This document shows positions 45,920-55,990 of a stretch of 64,000 nucleotides of DNA, piece after piece. Below the pieces are notes generated by a model. The model did no database searches and was not told where the DNA came from. It worked only from the letters and a program-made list of their open reading frames with translations. Numbering within the stretch: the first letter of the stretch is position 1; every line of letters starts with the position of its first letter. A program made the position numbers and the translations under genes. Source of the DNA: Charina bottae (taxonomy: Eukaryota > Chordata > Lepidosauria > Squamata > Charinaidae); assembly GCA_023362775.1 (NCBI GenBank), contig JALMGJ010000002.1, positions 58,367,914 through 58,431,913 of the forward strand, written 5' to 3'.

Positions 45920-46255
45920 CAGCAGTCCCCAACCTTTTTGGCACCAGGGACCGGTTTCTTGGAAGGCAATTTTTCCACGGACTGGGGGTGGTGGTTTTGG
46001 GATGGCGCGGACGGAAGTGATAAGTGGATGGGATGGCGCAGACAGAAATGTGCGGCCCGGTTCCTAACAACCTTTTTGGCACCAGGGACTGGTTTCGTGG
46101 AAGACACTTTTTCCACAGACCGGGGTGGGGATGGTTTTGGGATGGTGTGGATGGAAGTGGTAAGCGGACGGGATGGCGTGGACGAAAGTGTGTGGCCCAG
46201 TTCCTAACAGGCCACAGACCAGTACCGGTCCATGGCCCGGGGTTGGGGACTCCTG
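45920..46255 (+). mobile_element. hAT-type element with internal tandem duplication
   Basis: The ends CAGCAGTCCCCAACC and GGTTGGGGACTCCTG are inverted repeats, flanked by the perfect 8-bp duplication TTCTAGTG (45912-45919, 46256-46263). The wording (GGCACCAGGGACCGGTTTC, GGCCCGGTTCCTAACAGGCC) matches a hAT family widespread in vertebrates. A 138-bp unit is duplicated in tandem inside (45931-46068 and 46069-46206). Non-coding. Confidence 0.9.
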
Positions 46256-47215
46256 TTCTAGTGGATATTCAGAAGGCCACTTTCAGGCCCAGCCCAAGAA
46301 ATCCATCACAACCACTTATTTATTTGTGTGAGAGGCACGGGAGGGAGTACAGGTTTGGATGGAGTGCGTGAGAACACTCAACTCCTGAGTGAGAGGCAGG
46401 GGGTGAGGAATAGTGGCTGGATTACCCCTCCTCTTGACCAGTGAGAGAGGCTGAGAGGGGGCACAGTGAGTGTGTGTGGGCAGTGGTTGGTCTCTGTCAG
46501 TGCTGAGAGCGCAAGCTGGTGCACTGGAGGGGCCCTCCATTGCCTTGTGATTGATTGAGGGTATATGAGGTTGGATGAATGAATGGAGGGATCCCAATTT
46601 TTAACCACTGATCTCGGGAGTCCAGGATCAGGGGCTAATGGATTCGGAGATTCTGGGATTTGTAGGGCAGGGCAGGTCATAGAGGTGGTGATGGGCCAGG
46701 GATGTTATGATGGGAGCCAGAGGGCGGGCCACCTTTGGGAAAGATGCCACAGGTGGCATGTTCCGGCCCTCCGTGCTCAAACCTATGTCCTGGACAGCAG
46801 ACTCATGGATGCCCTGACTTCCGGATGTTGCTTTGTAATGCCAGGTCAGTTAACAACAAGGCCTCCCTCATGTGATTTGATCACGGAGGAGAGGGCAGAC
46901 CTGGCGTGTATTACCAAAACGTGGCTGGGCTTGGAAGGAGGCGTTCCTCTTTCAGAAATATGCCTGGCCGGGTATCGAGTATGGCACCAGCCAAGACCTC
47001 AGGGCAGGGGAGGAGGGTGGCTGTTGTCATCCGGGAATCCCTAGTAGCCATCAGGGGCTCTGCTCCACAAGTGGCCAGGTGTGAGACATTGTTTTTCAAG
47101 TTGGGTTCCTGAAAACAGTTGGGCATGTTGCTACTGTACCAGCCTCCCTGCTGCATAGCAGCCTCCCTGTTGCATAGCAGCCTCCCTGCCTGAGCTGCTG
47201 GAGGCCATCTCGGGG

Positions 47216-47689
47216 TTGGTGGTGGAGTTCTCCAGGCTTATGGTTCTGGGGGACTTCAATCTCCACTCCCTTTGGTGGGCCTCAGAAGCGGCTCTGGAGC
47301 TCATGGCCACCATGGTGGCCATGGACCTGTCTCAGATTATTTGGGACCAAACTCGAGAGAGTGAACTCACTCCGGACATAGTCTTCTTGTCAGAGCAGTG
47401 GCAATGTGATCTGAGGGGAGAGTTACACCTTTCCCCTTTGTCATGGTTGGATCACACCCTTGTGACCTTGAGATTCTCTCATGCCTCCCCCCTCCACAGG
47501 GAGGCTGGATCCATTCGATTGGTCCACCCTCGGCGACTGATGGACCCAGTAGGGTTCCAGAGGGAGCTGGGGGTTATACCCAAGGATCTGCTGCACAGTC
47601 AAGTGGAGGCTCTGGCTGCCGCCTGGAATAGAGAAGCGGCCAGGGCCTTGGACAGGATCACGCCTGTGCGGCCTCTCTTGTCCATTTGA
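47216..47689 (+). pseudogene. LINE copy A, endonuclease C-terminus and linker
   Basis: A 157-residue frame: LMVLGDFNLHSLWWASEAAL (catalytic GDFN), QTRESELTPDIVFLSEQW, WLDHTLVTLRFS (DH motif of the APE endonuclease) and LDRITPVRPLLSI. Upstream pieces of the same domain are in other frames, so the gene is broken. Confidence 0.8.
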
Positions 47690-48298
47690 TCCTGACACTC
47701 CCCGTGGTTTACGGAGGAGTTGAGGGTTCTGAAGAGGATTAAGAGACGCCTAGAGCACCGCTGGAGAAAGACAAAGACCGAATCCGACTGAACACAAGCT
47801 AGAGTCACTATTAAGGCCTACCTTGTGGCGGTAAGAGCAGCAAAATGTCAGTATTTCTCCGCTCTTATTGCATCTGCGGAATACCGCCCAGCAGCCCTGT
47901 TTAAGATCACCGAATCCCTTTTGGGGAAAGGGGATTCATAAATTTATCTACAGGGCCATGCTGAGGAGTTTTCTGGGCATCTGGAGGATAAAATCGCTTG
48001 GATCTGTTCCAAGTTGGACTCCGAGCATGAGACAGGGTCTGAGGAGATACCCAGGGAACATACTTACCTAGTAATCTGGGAACAATTTGATCCTGTTGGA
48101 CCCGAGGAAGTGGACAGGATCCTCTGGACTGTAAATGCCACCACTTGCCAATTTATTTATTATTTTATTTATTTATTTATTACATTTATATCCCACCCAT
48201 TTCCCCCACAAGGAGGGACCATGGGCGGTTCACAACAATTTAAAATCAATTAAAACAACAAATATCAATAATAAGCAATGTAAAAAAAAAATACATAT

Positions 48299-48302
<4 letters not shown>

Positions 48303-48342
<40 letters not shown>
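48303..48342. repeat. (AC)n microsatellite
   Basis: About 20 AC units in the 3' UTR of LINE copy B. Confidence 0.97.
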
Positions 48343-48344
<2 letters not shown>

Positions 48345-48411
48345 TACAATTTCATCCAAGATGGTACAAGTTGTTCCGCTGGTCAATAAGGCAGGTCAGG
48401 ACCAATCTAAT

Positions 48412-49023
48412 CTAAGGGGCAATCCAACCCCAAGACTGGCTATTCCCCTCCCCTCCCAAAGCATGATGACATAGCCAGGTCTTCAAGTTTTTCCTAAAGT
48501 CCAGGAGAGAGGGGGCCGATCTTATTTCTGGGGGAAGAATATTCCAAAGGGCGGGGGCTACTGCAGAGAAGGCATGCCTCCTAGACCCCGTCAGGTGGAA
48601 CTCTCTTGCAGACGGGGTTTGTAGCGTGCCCTCCCTGCAGGACTGGGTGGGACGGGTTGATTGAATGGGGATGAGCCGGTCCTTCAGGTAACCTGGACCC
48701 ATGCCATGTAGGGCTTTAAAGGTGATAACCAACACCTTGAATTGAATCTGGAAGCAAACTGGGACCCAATGCAGCTCACGGAGCAAAGGTATTATGTGTG
48801 CCGATCTTGAGGCACCTAAAATGGCCCGTGCGGCCGCATTTTGAACCAGCTGAAGCTTCCGGACGCTCCTCAAGGGTAGCCCCATGTAGAGCGCATTACA
48901 ATAGTCTATATGGGAGATGACCAGGTCATGAGTGACTGTTCGAAGGGCCTCTCGCTCCAGGAAAGGGCATAATTGGCGCACAACACAAAGTTGTGCAAAG
49001 GCCCTTCTGGCCACGACTGCCAC
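48412..49023 (-). pseudogene. LINE copy B, RT C-terminal domain
   Basis: A 203-residue open frame: LVISHIDYCNALYMGLPLRS, VQNAAARAILGASRSAHIIP, LHWVPVCFQIQFKVLVITFK, HAFSAVAPALWNILPPEIRS and FRKNLKTWLCHHAL. No stops, so the copy is relatively young. Confidence 0.85.
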
Positions 49024-49041
49024 CTGCTCTTTGAGCAGGAG

Positions 49042-49770
49042 TCATGAGTCCAGGAGGACCCCCATAAAGGGAAGGTGGGAGACTGGACGAAAATTGTCCA
49101 GTACAACAGGGTCCAGTGATGGTTTCTTGAGGAGGGGGTGCACCAACGCCTCCTTGAAGGCCATTGGAAACACCCCCTCCTGCAAGGATGCATTTACCAT
49201 CGACTGGACCCAGCCACACGTCACCTCCCCAGCCGATTGCACCAGCCAGGAGGGACATGGATCTAATTCGCACATGGTGGCATTTACAGTCCGGAGGATC
49301 CTATCCACTTCCTTGGGTCCAACAGGATCAAACTGTTCCCAGATAATAGGGTAAGTACGCTCCTCAGTCATCTCCCCTGACCATGTTTCATGCTTAGAGT
49401 CTAACTTAGAGCGGATCCGAGCGATTTTATCCTGCAGATGCCTGGAAAATTCCTCAGCATGTCCCTGCAGGTGATTTTCTGAATAACCTTTCCCCAAAAG
49501 GGATCGGGTGATCCTGAACATGGCTGCTGGGCGGCATTCTGCAGATGCAATAAGAGTGGAGAAATACTGACGTTTCGCCGCTCTTACCGCCACAAGGTAG
49601 GCCTTAACCACGGCTCTAGCTTGTGTTTGGTTGGGTTCAGTCTTTGTCTTCCTCCAGTGGTGCTCTAGGCATCTCTTAATCCTCTTCAGGACCCTTAACT
49701 CCTCCATGAACCACAGGGAGTGTCGGGTTCGATAGGACAAGAGAGGCCGCACAGGCGCGATCCTGTCCAA
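49042..49770 (-). pseudogene. LINE copy B, linker to first RT block
   Basis: A 242-residue frame: MDRIAPVRPLLSYRTRHSLW, YFSTLIASAECRPAAMFRIT, PSLDPVVLDNFRPVSHLPF, then abruptly MGVLLDS, which belongs far downstream in an intact element (compare NLGVLLDSRLLLEEQ at 62600). This marks an internal deletion. Confidence 0.85.
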
Positions 49771-50063
49771 GGCCCCAGCCAGCCTCCCTATTCCAGGTGG
49801 CAGCTAGGACCTCTGCTGGACCATGCAGCAGATCTCCAGGGACAACCCCCAGCTCCCTCTGAAACTGAATTGGGTCCATAATTCCCCGGGGGTGGACCGA
49901 TCGAGTAGGTCCTGCCTCCCTGCAGAGTGGGGCGGCATAAGAGAATCTCAATGCCACCAGGGCGTGATCTGACCATGACAAAGGGGAAAGATGTAACTCT
50001 CCCCTCAGAGCACATCGCCACTGCTCCAACAAGAAAACTAAATCCGGTGTGAGACCACTGTCT

Positions 50064-50942
50064 CTAGTCGGGTCCCGAATAATCTGAGTCAGGCTCATGG
50101 CCGCATTGGTGGCCATGAACTCCCGAGCCGCCTCTGAAGACCGTCCGAGGGATGGCAGGTTGAAATCGCACAGAATCATAAGTCTGGGGAATTCCAGGGC
50201 AGGGGAGGAGGGGTGCTAGCCCCGAGACAGCCTCCTGCAGTTCAGGCAGGGAGGTTGCTACGCAGCAGGGAGGCTGGTACAGCAGCAACACTCCCAACTG
50301 CTCTCGGGCACCCAATTTGAAAAACAGGGTCTCACAACCGGCTACTTGTGGGGCAGTGCCCCTGAATGCCACAAGAGACTCTCGGATGACAACTGCCACC
50401 CCTCCTCCCCTGCCCTGACATCTCGGCTGGTGCCACACCCGAAACCCAGCCAGGCACATCTCTGACAAAGCCACTCCTCCCTCCGGGCCCAGCCAGGTTT
50501 CAGTAATACATGCCAGGTCAGCCCCCTCTTCCGTGATCAAATCACTTATGAGGGGAGCCTTATTGTTAACTGACCTGGCATTAAGCAGCAGCAGACGGAG
50601 GCCAGGACCCCCATGAGTCCACTGTCCAGGGCCTAGGTTCAAGTCCGGAGGGTCGGAACACGCCACAGATAATAAACATCTGGGGCATCTTCCTCGACGC
50701 TGACTCACCCTCCGGCTTCCGGCATAACATCCCCTGCCCGTCACCACCTCAATAACATGCCCCGCCCTATATCCCCCAGGTTTTCCCAGCCCATTTGCCC
50801 CCAATCCTGGACCTTTAAAATCCCTGGTTTGCAATAGAAATCCCTCCATCCTCTCATCCCACTCTACACACAACCACACAGCCTCAAGGAGATGGTGGAC
50901 CACCAGCGCACCAGCTCTCGCTCTCGGTGCTGGTAGATCCAA
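50064..50942 (-). pseudogene. LINE copy B, 5' ORF and endonuclease N-terminus
   Basis: A 292-residue frame. From about residue 115 it is an APE-type endonuclease: LRLLLLNARSVNNKAPLISD, ITEEGADLACITETWLGPEG and GRGGGVAVVIRESLVAFRG. The catalytic Glu of ITETW is present. The frame shifts before the DH motif, which continues in the 50179-49676 frame (MILCDFNLPSLGRSSEA, SWSDHALVALRFS). Confidence 0.85.
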
Positions 50943-51500
50943 CCATCACCTACATACTCACCATGCCCCCCTCAGCCTCTCTCACTGGACAGCAGGGGGT
51001 GTAACACTCACTACCCCTCACCCTCTGTCTCTCACTCAGAGGGTGAGTGCACTACCAATCAACATTCACACCCAGGCTCCCTCCCTCGTCTCTCACACTT
51101 CGTAGGAGGCCCACATACACTTTGGAGTGATCCCAAATCCCTGTCGTAATTGGCAAGTTAGAGGGGTTGGGAGGGGATAACCAGGCCACAAATCCTGGCC
51201 CTGCGTCTGGGTTCACAGGCCTGCTCTACTGGGGGCTTATCACCCCACTGGATGACAAGTCCACGTTGGTCTGTCGTGTTGGAGGTTCAACACCCCACTG
51301 GTCCTCCACATTAGCCTGTTGTTCTGAAGGCTTGCCGCCCCGCTGGTCCTCTGCGCTGATCTGCCGAGCTTGGGGCTCGTCGTCTTCTGGACTTATGCGT
51401 TGGTCTATTACTTTGGGGCTTATTGCTCTTAATTCTCTACCCCTCGGGCTCATCGTCCAATCGGCTTGCCGTGCTGATCCATTAGGATCCGATTAGATCC

Positions 51501-51930
51501 ATGTCCCTCCTGGCTGGTGAAGGCAGCTCAGGAAGGGACATGTGGCTGAGTCCAGATGATGGTAAATACATCCTTGAGAGAGGGGTGTTCCTGGTGGCCT
51601 TTAAGGAAGCGCTGATGCACCCCCTCCTCAAGAAACCATTGCTGGACCCTACGGTACTGGGCAATTTCCGTCCAGTCTCCCACCTCCCCTTTTTGGAGAA
51701 GGTGGTTGAGAAAGTGGTGGTGTTGCAGCTCCAGAGGATTCTGGATGAAACAGATTATCTAGACCCCTTTCAGTCAGGTTTCAGGCCTGGCCATGGGATG
51801 GAAACAGCATTGGTCGCACTTATGGATGATCTTTGGCGGGAGTGGGATGGGGGCAGTGCATCCATCCTTGTTCTTCTTGACCTCACAGTGGCTTTCAATA
51901 CCATCGACCATAGTTCCCTCATACGTTTCA
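51501..51930 (+). pseudogene. LINE copy A, start of RT
   Basis: RT blocks up to LVLLDLTVAFNTIDH are readable in one frame of 165 codons; the frame then runs into (TATG)n, so the apparent C-terminal MYVCMYVC residues are microsatellite. Confidence 0.8.
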
Positions 51931-51979
51931 TGTATGTATGTATGTATGTATGTATGTATGTATGTATGTATGTATGTAT
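51926..51979. repeat. (TATG)n microsatellite
   Basis: About 13 units between LINE copy A and the left 81-bp repeat. Confidence 0.97.
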
Positions 51980-52060
51980 AGCTAGTAACATGAGTTGATT
52001 CATAATGGCTTTTGTTAAGTCCCCATTAATGAATCCATGAAGAGGTTATTCAAATGTAAG
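51980..52060. repeat. 81-bp direct repeat, left copy
   Basis: Begins AGCTAGTAACATGAGTTGAT and ends CAAATGTAAG. It differs from the right copy (53043-53123) at three positions. Interpreted as a long target duplication around the R4-type element. Confidence 0.88.
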
Positions 52061-53042
52061 TCTGGTGAGTGTCAAAGCCACTGTCCTGGATGAGACCCAG
52101 AGCATCCAAGAGTTCATCACTAAGATGGCACCTAAAGATGAGCTGCTGAAAGAATGCCTGAAGCAGCAGCAGACATGGAAGAAAGATCAAGCAGAGGAAG
52201 TGCCATGGCAAGACAAGACCCTGCATGGGATGTACCATTGACAGATAGCTGAGGTGGCTGACATTGGGAAATCCTACCAGTGGCTGGAAAGGGCTGGACT
52301 AAAGGACAGCACTGAGGCACTGATCATAGCAGCACAAGAACAGGCACTAAGCACCCAATCCATAGAAGCAGGGGTCTACCACACTAGACAGGACTCAAGG
52401 TGCAAACTTTGCAGAGAGGCCTCAGAGACACTCCAACACAGAGTGCTAGGGTGTAAGATGCAGGCAGGAACAGCATACACTGAATGGCACAACCAAGTAG
52501 CTGGCATTGTGTACAGGAACATCTGCACAGCGTGTGGGCTAGACCTTCCAAAGTCCAGATGGGAGATTTCACACAAGGTGGTGGAGAATGACAGGGGTAA
52601 GATCCTGTGGGACTTCCAGATCCAGACAGACAGGCAGGTACTGGTCAATCAACCAGACATTGTGGTAGTAGACAAGGACCAGAAGATGGCAGTGGTGATA
52701 GATGTAGCGGTACCAAGTGACAGCAACATCAGGAAGAAGGAGTATGAGAAAGTGGAGAAGTACAAGGGCCTGAAGGAAGAACTGGAGAAGATGTGGAAAG
52801 TGAAGGCCAAAGTTGTCCCAGTGGTGGTAGGAGCACTGGTGGCTATGACTCCTAAGCTGGGAGAGTGGCTCCAACAGATCCCAGGAGCAACATCAGAGCT
52901 CTCTGTCCAGAAGAGTGCAGTGCTAGGAACAGCTAAGATACTGCGCAGAACCCTCAAACTCCCAGGCCTCTGGTAGAGGACCCGAGGTTGGGGAAGACAC
53001 ATACTACCCATAACGGTGAGAAGGGAATTTTTTATTTTTTTT
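52061..53042 (+). mobile_element. R4/Dong-type LINE, 5'-truncated, C-terminal endonuclease
   Basis: The frame at 52085-52980 has one stop (TGA near 52238). It ends in a T-rich 3' tail just before the right 81-bp repeat. It is a different subfamily from the copies at 4700 and 36590 (C-terminus LRRTLKLPGLW). Confidence 0.85.
52254..52976 (+). pseudogene. Restriction-like endonuclease domain of an R4-type LINE
   Basis: A 240-residue open frame. A zinc-knuckle-like CKLCREASETLQHRVLGC (Cx2Cx8Hx4C) is at about residues 46-63. The nuclease motif PDIVVVDKDQKMAVVIDVAV lies near residues 133-152, with the charged IRKKEYEKVEKYKGLKEELE helix after it. The C-terminus is VVPVVVGALVAMTPKLGEWL and LGTAKILRRTLKLPGLW. 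This arrangement is that of the restriction-enzyme-like endonuclease of R2/R4/Dong-group LINEs, which cleaves the insertion target. The upstream RT is absent. The catalytic residues appear kept, so decay is recent. Confidence 0.85.
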
Positions 53043-53123
53043 AGCTAGTAACATGAGTTGATTCATAATGGCTTTTGTTAAGACCCCAGTAATGAATCCA
53101 TGAAGAGGTTATTCAAGTGTAAG
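53043..53123. repeat. 81-bp direct repeat, right copy
   Basis: Right partner of 51980-52060, 78 of 81 bases identical. Confidence 0.88.
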
Positions 53124-53410
53124 CAAACTCAGATACAGAAGGGCAACTTAAGTGACGATCCCTCGCCTTCAGTTTTTCAACAATCTGATCTTGTCTGGCA
53201 TTTAAAAATAATTGGTTTTCTTTATGGATATCTCTGCATTCTGATATTAAATTGTACAACAACTGATGAAGAATGGGATTTAAGGACAAATTATTTAAAT
53301 GTAATTATCAACCCCTGCAAAAAAGATTGGCTTTAGATATTAACAATGATGTCTGTCTTACAAAAAAGTGAATGTCCAATATATTTTGTACTAACATTTA
53401 TTTTCCTTTT

Positions 53411-53454
53411 TCTTCCTTCCTTCCTTCCTTCCTTCCTTCCTTCCTTCCTTCCTT
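53411..53454. repeat. (TTCC)n microsatellite
   Basis: About ten TTCC units. Confidence 0.95.
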
Positions 53455-53635
53455 TGCAATTTTATCTTGCCACCAAGATATTTTCATAAGCTCAGTAGTC
53501 AAGTGAATTAAGTTCCAGTAGCTGTTATGGAAGCAGCGATTAGAGAACAAACACATTGAAGAGAGGAGACGTTCTATAGTCTAGATAGCAATAAATGACA
53601 TCACCTGCATTTAAACTATAGCTATGAACCAGACA

Positions 53636-54067
53636 GGGAAGATAAGTGGTTTGAAAGAGGGGTCAAGGAATCCATTTATGCCAACTTGGAAAATCCTTCT
53701 TTGAATAGAGGTGGGGGCCTCAGGCACAATCTTTCCCCTATTTTCCTTCCTGCTTTGTCTTCTGTGCCTAGGAAGATTAAGACCATTTCTCAATCTCAAC
53801 AACAGCAAGGTAATCTTAACGATCCTCCTTTGGATGATAAAGGGACTTAGAAATAAACAACTCAAAATAACCATGACCTAGCCCCAGGTGCAAGGTCACA
53901 CAGCCACCCTAGAAACATATTTAAGGATTCCTTTACAAACTTTGCTCAGACTGAAAGAAGCTTCTTGGATAAGGAGCGAAACGTTTCCACTGAGAAAATA
54001 GAAATCCAGTTGACATGATTCAAGCTACAGACAATTCCACCTGGATGACTGAGAACCTTCATCGACA
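53636..54067 (+). mobile_element. Penelope-like element, 5'-truncated, family 1, with TSD
   Basis: Starts inside the GIY-YIG frame (DREDKWFERGVKESIYANLE) and ends in the family 1 3' end with the ACCTGGATGACTGAGAACC extension. It is flanked by TATGAACCAGAYA (53623-53635 and 54068-54080, one mismatch). The hammerhead-like core at 53949-53987 has an extra A (CTGAAAGAAG). Confidence 0.87.
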
Positions 54068-54239
54068 TATGAACCAGATAGTGATATAGTTGGACCTATC
54101 AGAGGAATGTTTGTCTTTTGTTCTTATAAAGGTGCCTGGCCCCATTTTAATGATTTTTTTTACCCATATACAGGTATATATTTGTTATATTTACCAGTAC
54201 TTTACCAATATAGAAATACATGAATGTACAAATAAAAGA

Positions 54240-54455
54240 GAGCTGGTTTGATGTGGTATTTAAGGTGTTAAACTAGCGGTGGGGAGACCCAAGTTGTAGT
54301 CAATCCTCGTTCATGGAAGCTCAGAAGTGATTTTGGGCCAGTCACTCTCTCAGTCCAATCTACCGCACAGATTTTTGCTGTTGGGAGGCAGCAGGATGTG
54401 TGCTCCTTGAATTCCTGTATGAGAAGTATGATATAAATCTAATAAATAGAAGATG
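54240..54455 (+). mobile_element. tRNA/CORE-like SINE, old copy
   Basis: GAGCTGGTTTGATGTGGT, then GGGAGACCCAAGTTGTAGTC, TTTTGGGCCAGTCACTCTCT and an ATAAATCTAATAAATAGA end follow the order of the SINE at 32968-33600. Confidence 0.6.
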
Positions 54456-55540
54456 AAAAAGGGACCTATATCTCATTCAGGTGCTTTGCCTTATATTATA
54501 ATCAATTTTTCCTGTTGGAAAAATCTAACTTTTTCTTCAGCATGTTACACCAATATTTTTTTCCTAAAAATGAGAACATCTGTTTTTCTATTGTAATATA
54601 ACAATATAATTATCATTGTATACTTTTCTTACCCATTTTTCTTGAGATGTCACTGCTTTGCCTGCTTCCACTCATACCCACTCCAGTGTACAAAAGCTGG
54701 TTGTGATTGAAATTAAGCAACTGCTCACCAGACTTTCTTCACTGAACTGTTGAAATTCTCTACTGAAAGTAAGTTGAAAAGTTGACTTGAAACAACAAAT
54801 CCATGCATTTGATCACAACCATATTTTACCAGAAATGAAGTGTGTGTATGTACATATGTTCATACATTCCCATTATGCTATTCCTTTTTGAAGTAAGCAA
54901 CATCATACAAAGAATAGAAGGCACGGGCACAAGAAAAAAAGAAGGAAATATAGCTAAATCTAGTTTACACATACACCTCCACTCTATCCCTTTCTATCCC
55001 TGCAAAGCATTCTTGATTCCACAGTGGCCATACACTGCTTCATTTGTAGCAATCTGTTCTTTAAACTATTCACTCCTCTCTTTCAGGACCTCATCAGCTC
55101 CACCCAACTGTAACTTCCTCAGTCTTTCCCTTCCTTTCAATTCACTTACTCTTCCTTCTTATATTTGTTTTGTGGTTTGATACTTATTCTCTTTACATGA
55201 CCAAACTTTCTAAATGTACTATTTTCATACTGCTCACTCATGCCTGAATTCAATTTGCATTCATTCAGTACCCATTCATTCTTAAACATATCTTTCCCTG
55301 TATTCTCACAGACACTTTTTTAGGTAACCCATTCCTGCTGCATTCAAATTATATTTATATTTCTCCCAACATTCTCAATTCTATTTCTCTCATGATCTGA
55401 GTAAGACTTGAAGAAGGAAGGGGTGGAATATAGTCTTATTTACAATTAAACATACAATATATCTATAAGTGACACGAGGTGCTCACAGAGTCTGGGTTGC
55501 CTGCGATGATCAGTTCCAGATTGGCACTCACATGGGCAGC
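54456..55540. other. Intron, nothing recognised
   Basis: No exon or element recognised; pyrimidine-rich stretches only. Confidence 0.5.
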
Positions 55541-55544
55541 CACC

Positions 55545-55990
55545 ACATGGCAGTGATGCAAGGTTCCAGCATGAGACTGGACGCGGCGGCTGCAAGACGA
55601 GATTCTGGCCCGAGGCTTGGTGCAGAGGCAAGGCAAGGTTCCGGCGTGAGGCTTGGCGTGGCAGCTGCAAGGCAAGGTTCCAGCATGAGGCTTGGCGCTG
55701 TGGTGAGGCAGGGTTCTGGTGCAGCATGCAGCTGGGTGGCAAGGCAAGGTTCCAGTGCAAAGCATGGCTGGGCGGCAAGGCAAGATTCTGGCATGGGGCG
55801 CAGCTGGGCAACAAGGCAAGGTTTCGGCGCGAAGCTTGGTTGGGTGGCAAGGCAAGGCTCTGGCGTGAGGCTTGGCTAGGTTGCAAGGCAAGGCTCTGGT
55901 GCGAAGCTCGGCTAGGTGGCAAGGCAGGGCTCTGGCGTGAGGCTCAGCTGGGTAACAAGGCAAGGCTCTGGCGTAGAGTCAAGGCAAGGA
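55545..55990. repeat. 36-bp GC-rich minisatellite
   Basis: About 12 diverged copies of a unit like AAGGCAAGGCTCTGGCGTGA GGCTTGGCTAGGTTGC. Because the period is a multiple of three, open frames with 12-residue repeats appear on both strands. They have no other sign of coding. Confidence 0.93.

Larger units (their letters stand above)
48147..51482 (-). mobile_element. CR1/L2-group LINE (copy B), antisense in copy A
   Basis: About 3.3 kb from a 3' end with TTTATTTATT and 'ATATCCCACCC...GGGACCATGGGCGGTT' at 48147-48240 to a 5' region near 51482. The 5' part has short GGACCAGCGGGGC-like repeated units. Order on the minus strand: 5' region, endonuclease (50942-50064 and 50179-49676), linker and first RT block (49770-49042), then directly the RT C-terminus (49023-48412). 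Carries an (AC)n tract at 48303-48342. Confidence 0.88.
46324..51925 (+). mobile_element. CR1/L2-group LINE (copy A), split by copy B
   Basis: The parts are 46324-48146 and 51483-51925. Part 1 holds the 5' region and endonuclease pieces (DLACITKTWLGLEGGVPLSE, and MVLGDFNLHSLWWASEAALE). Part 2 resumes the same element (LDPTVLGNFRPVSHLPFLEK, DPFQSGFRPGHGMETALV, LVLLDLTVAFNTIDH). The break falls within 'AATGCCACCA..TTGC' and resumes at 'GATTAGATCCATGTCCCTCC', sequence that is contiguous in copy B and so shows the original join. Part 2 ends at a (TATG)n tract; the catalytic RT block beyond it is missing. Confidence 0.85.

Noticed and set aside
48931..49354. 140-residue plus-strand frame in the LINE region
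   Set aside because: Antisense of LINE copy B; the minus strand holds the recognisable linker and RT.
55463..55963. Open frames of 130-166 codons on both strands with repeated residues
   Set aside because: They are produced by a 36-bp tandem repeat, open in several frames at once, with no splice or start context.
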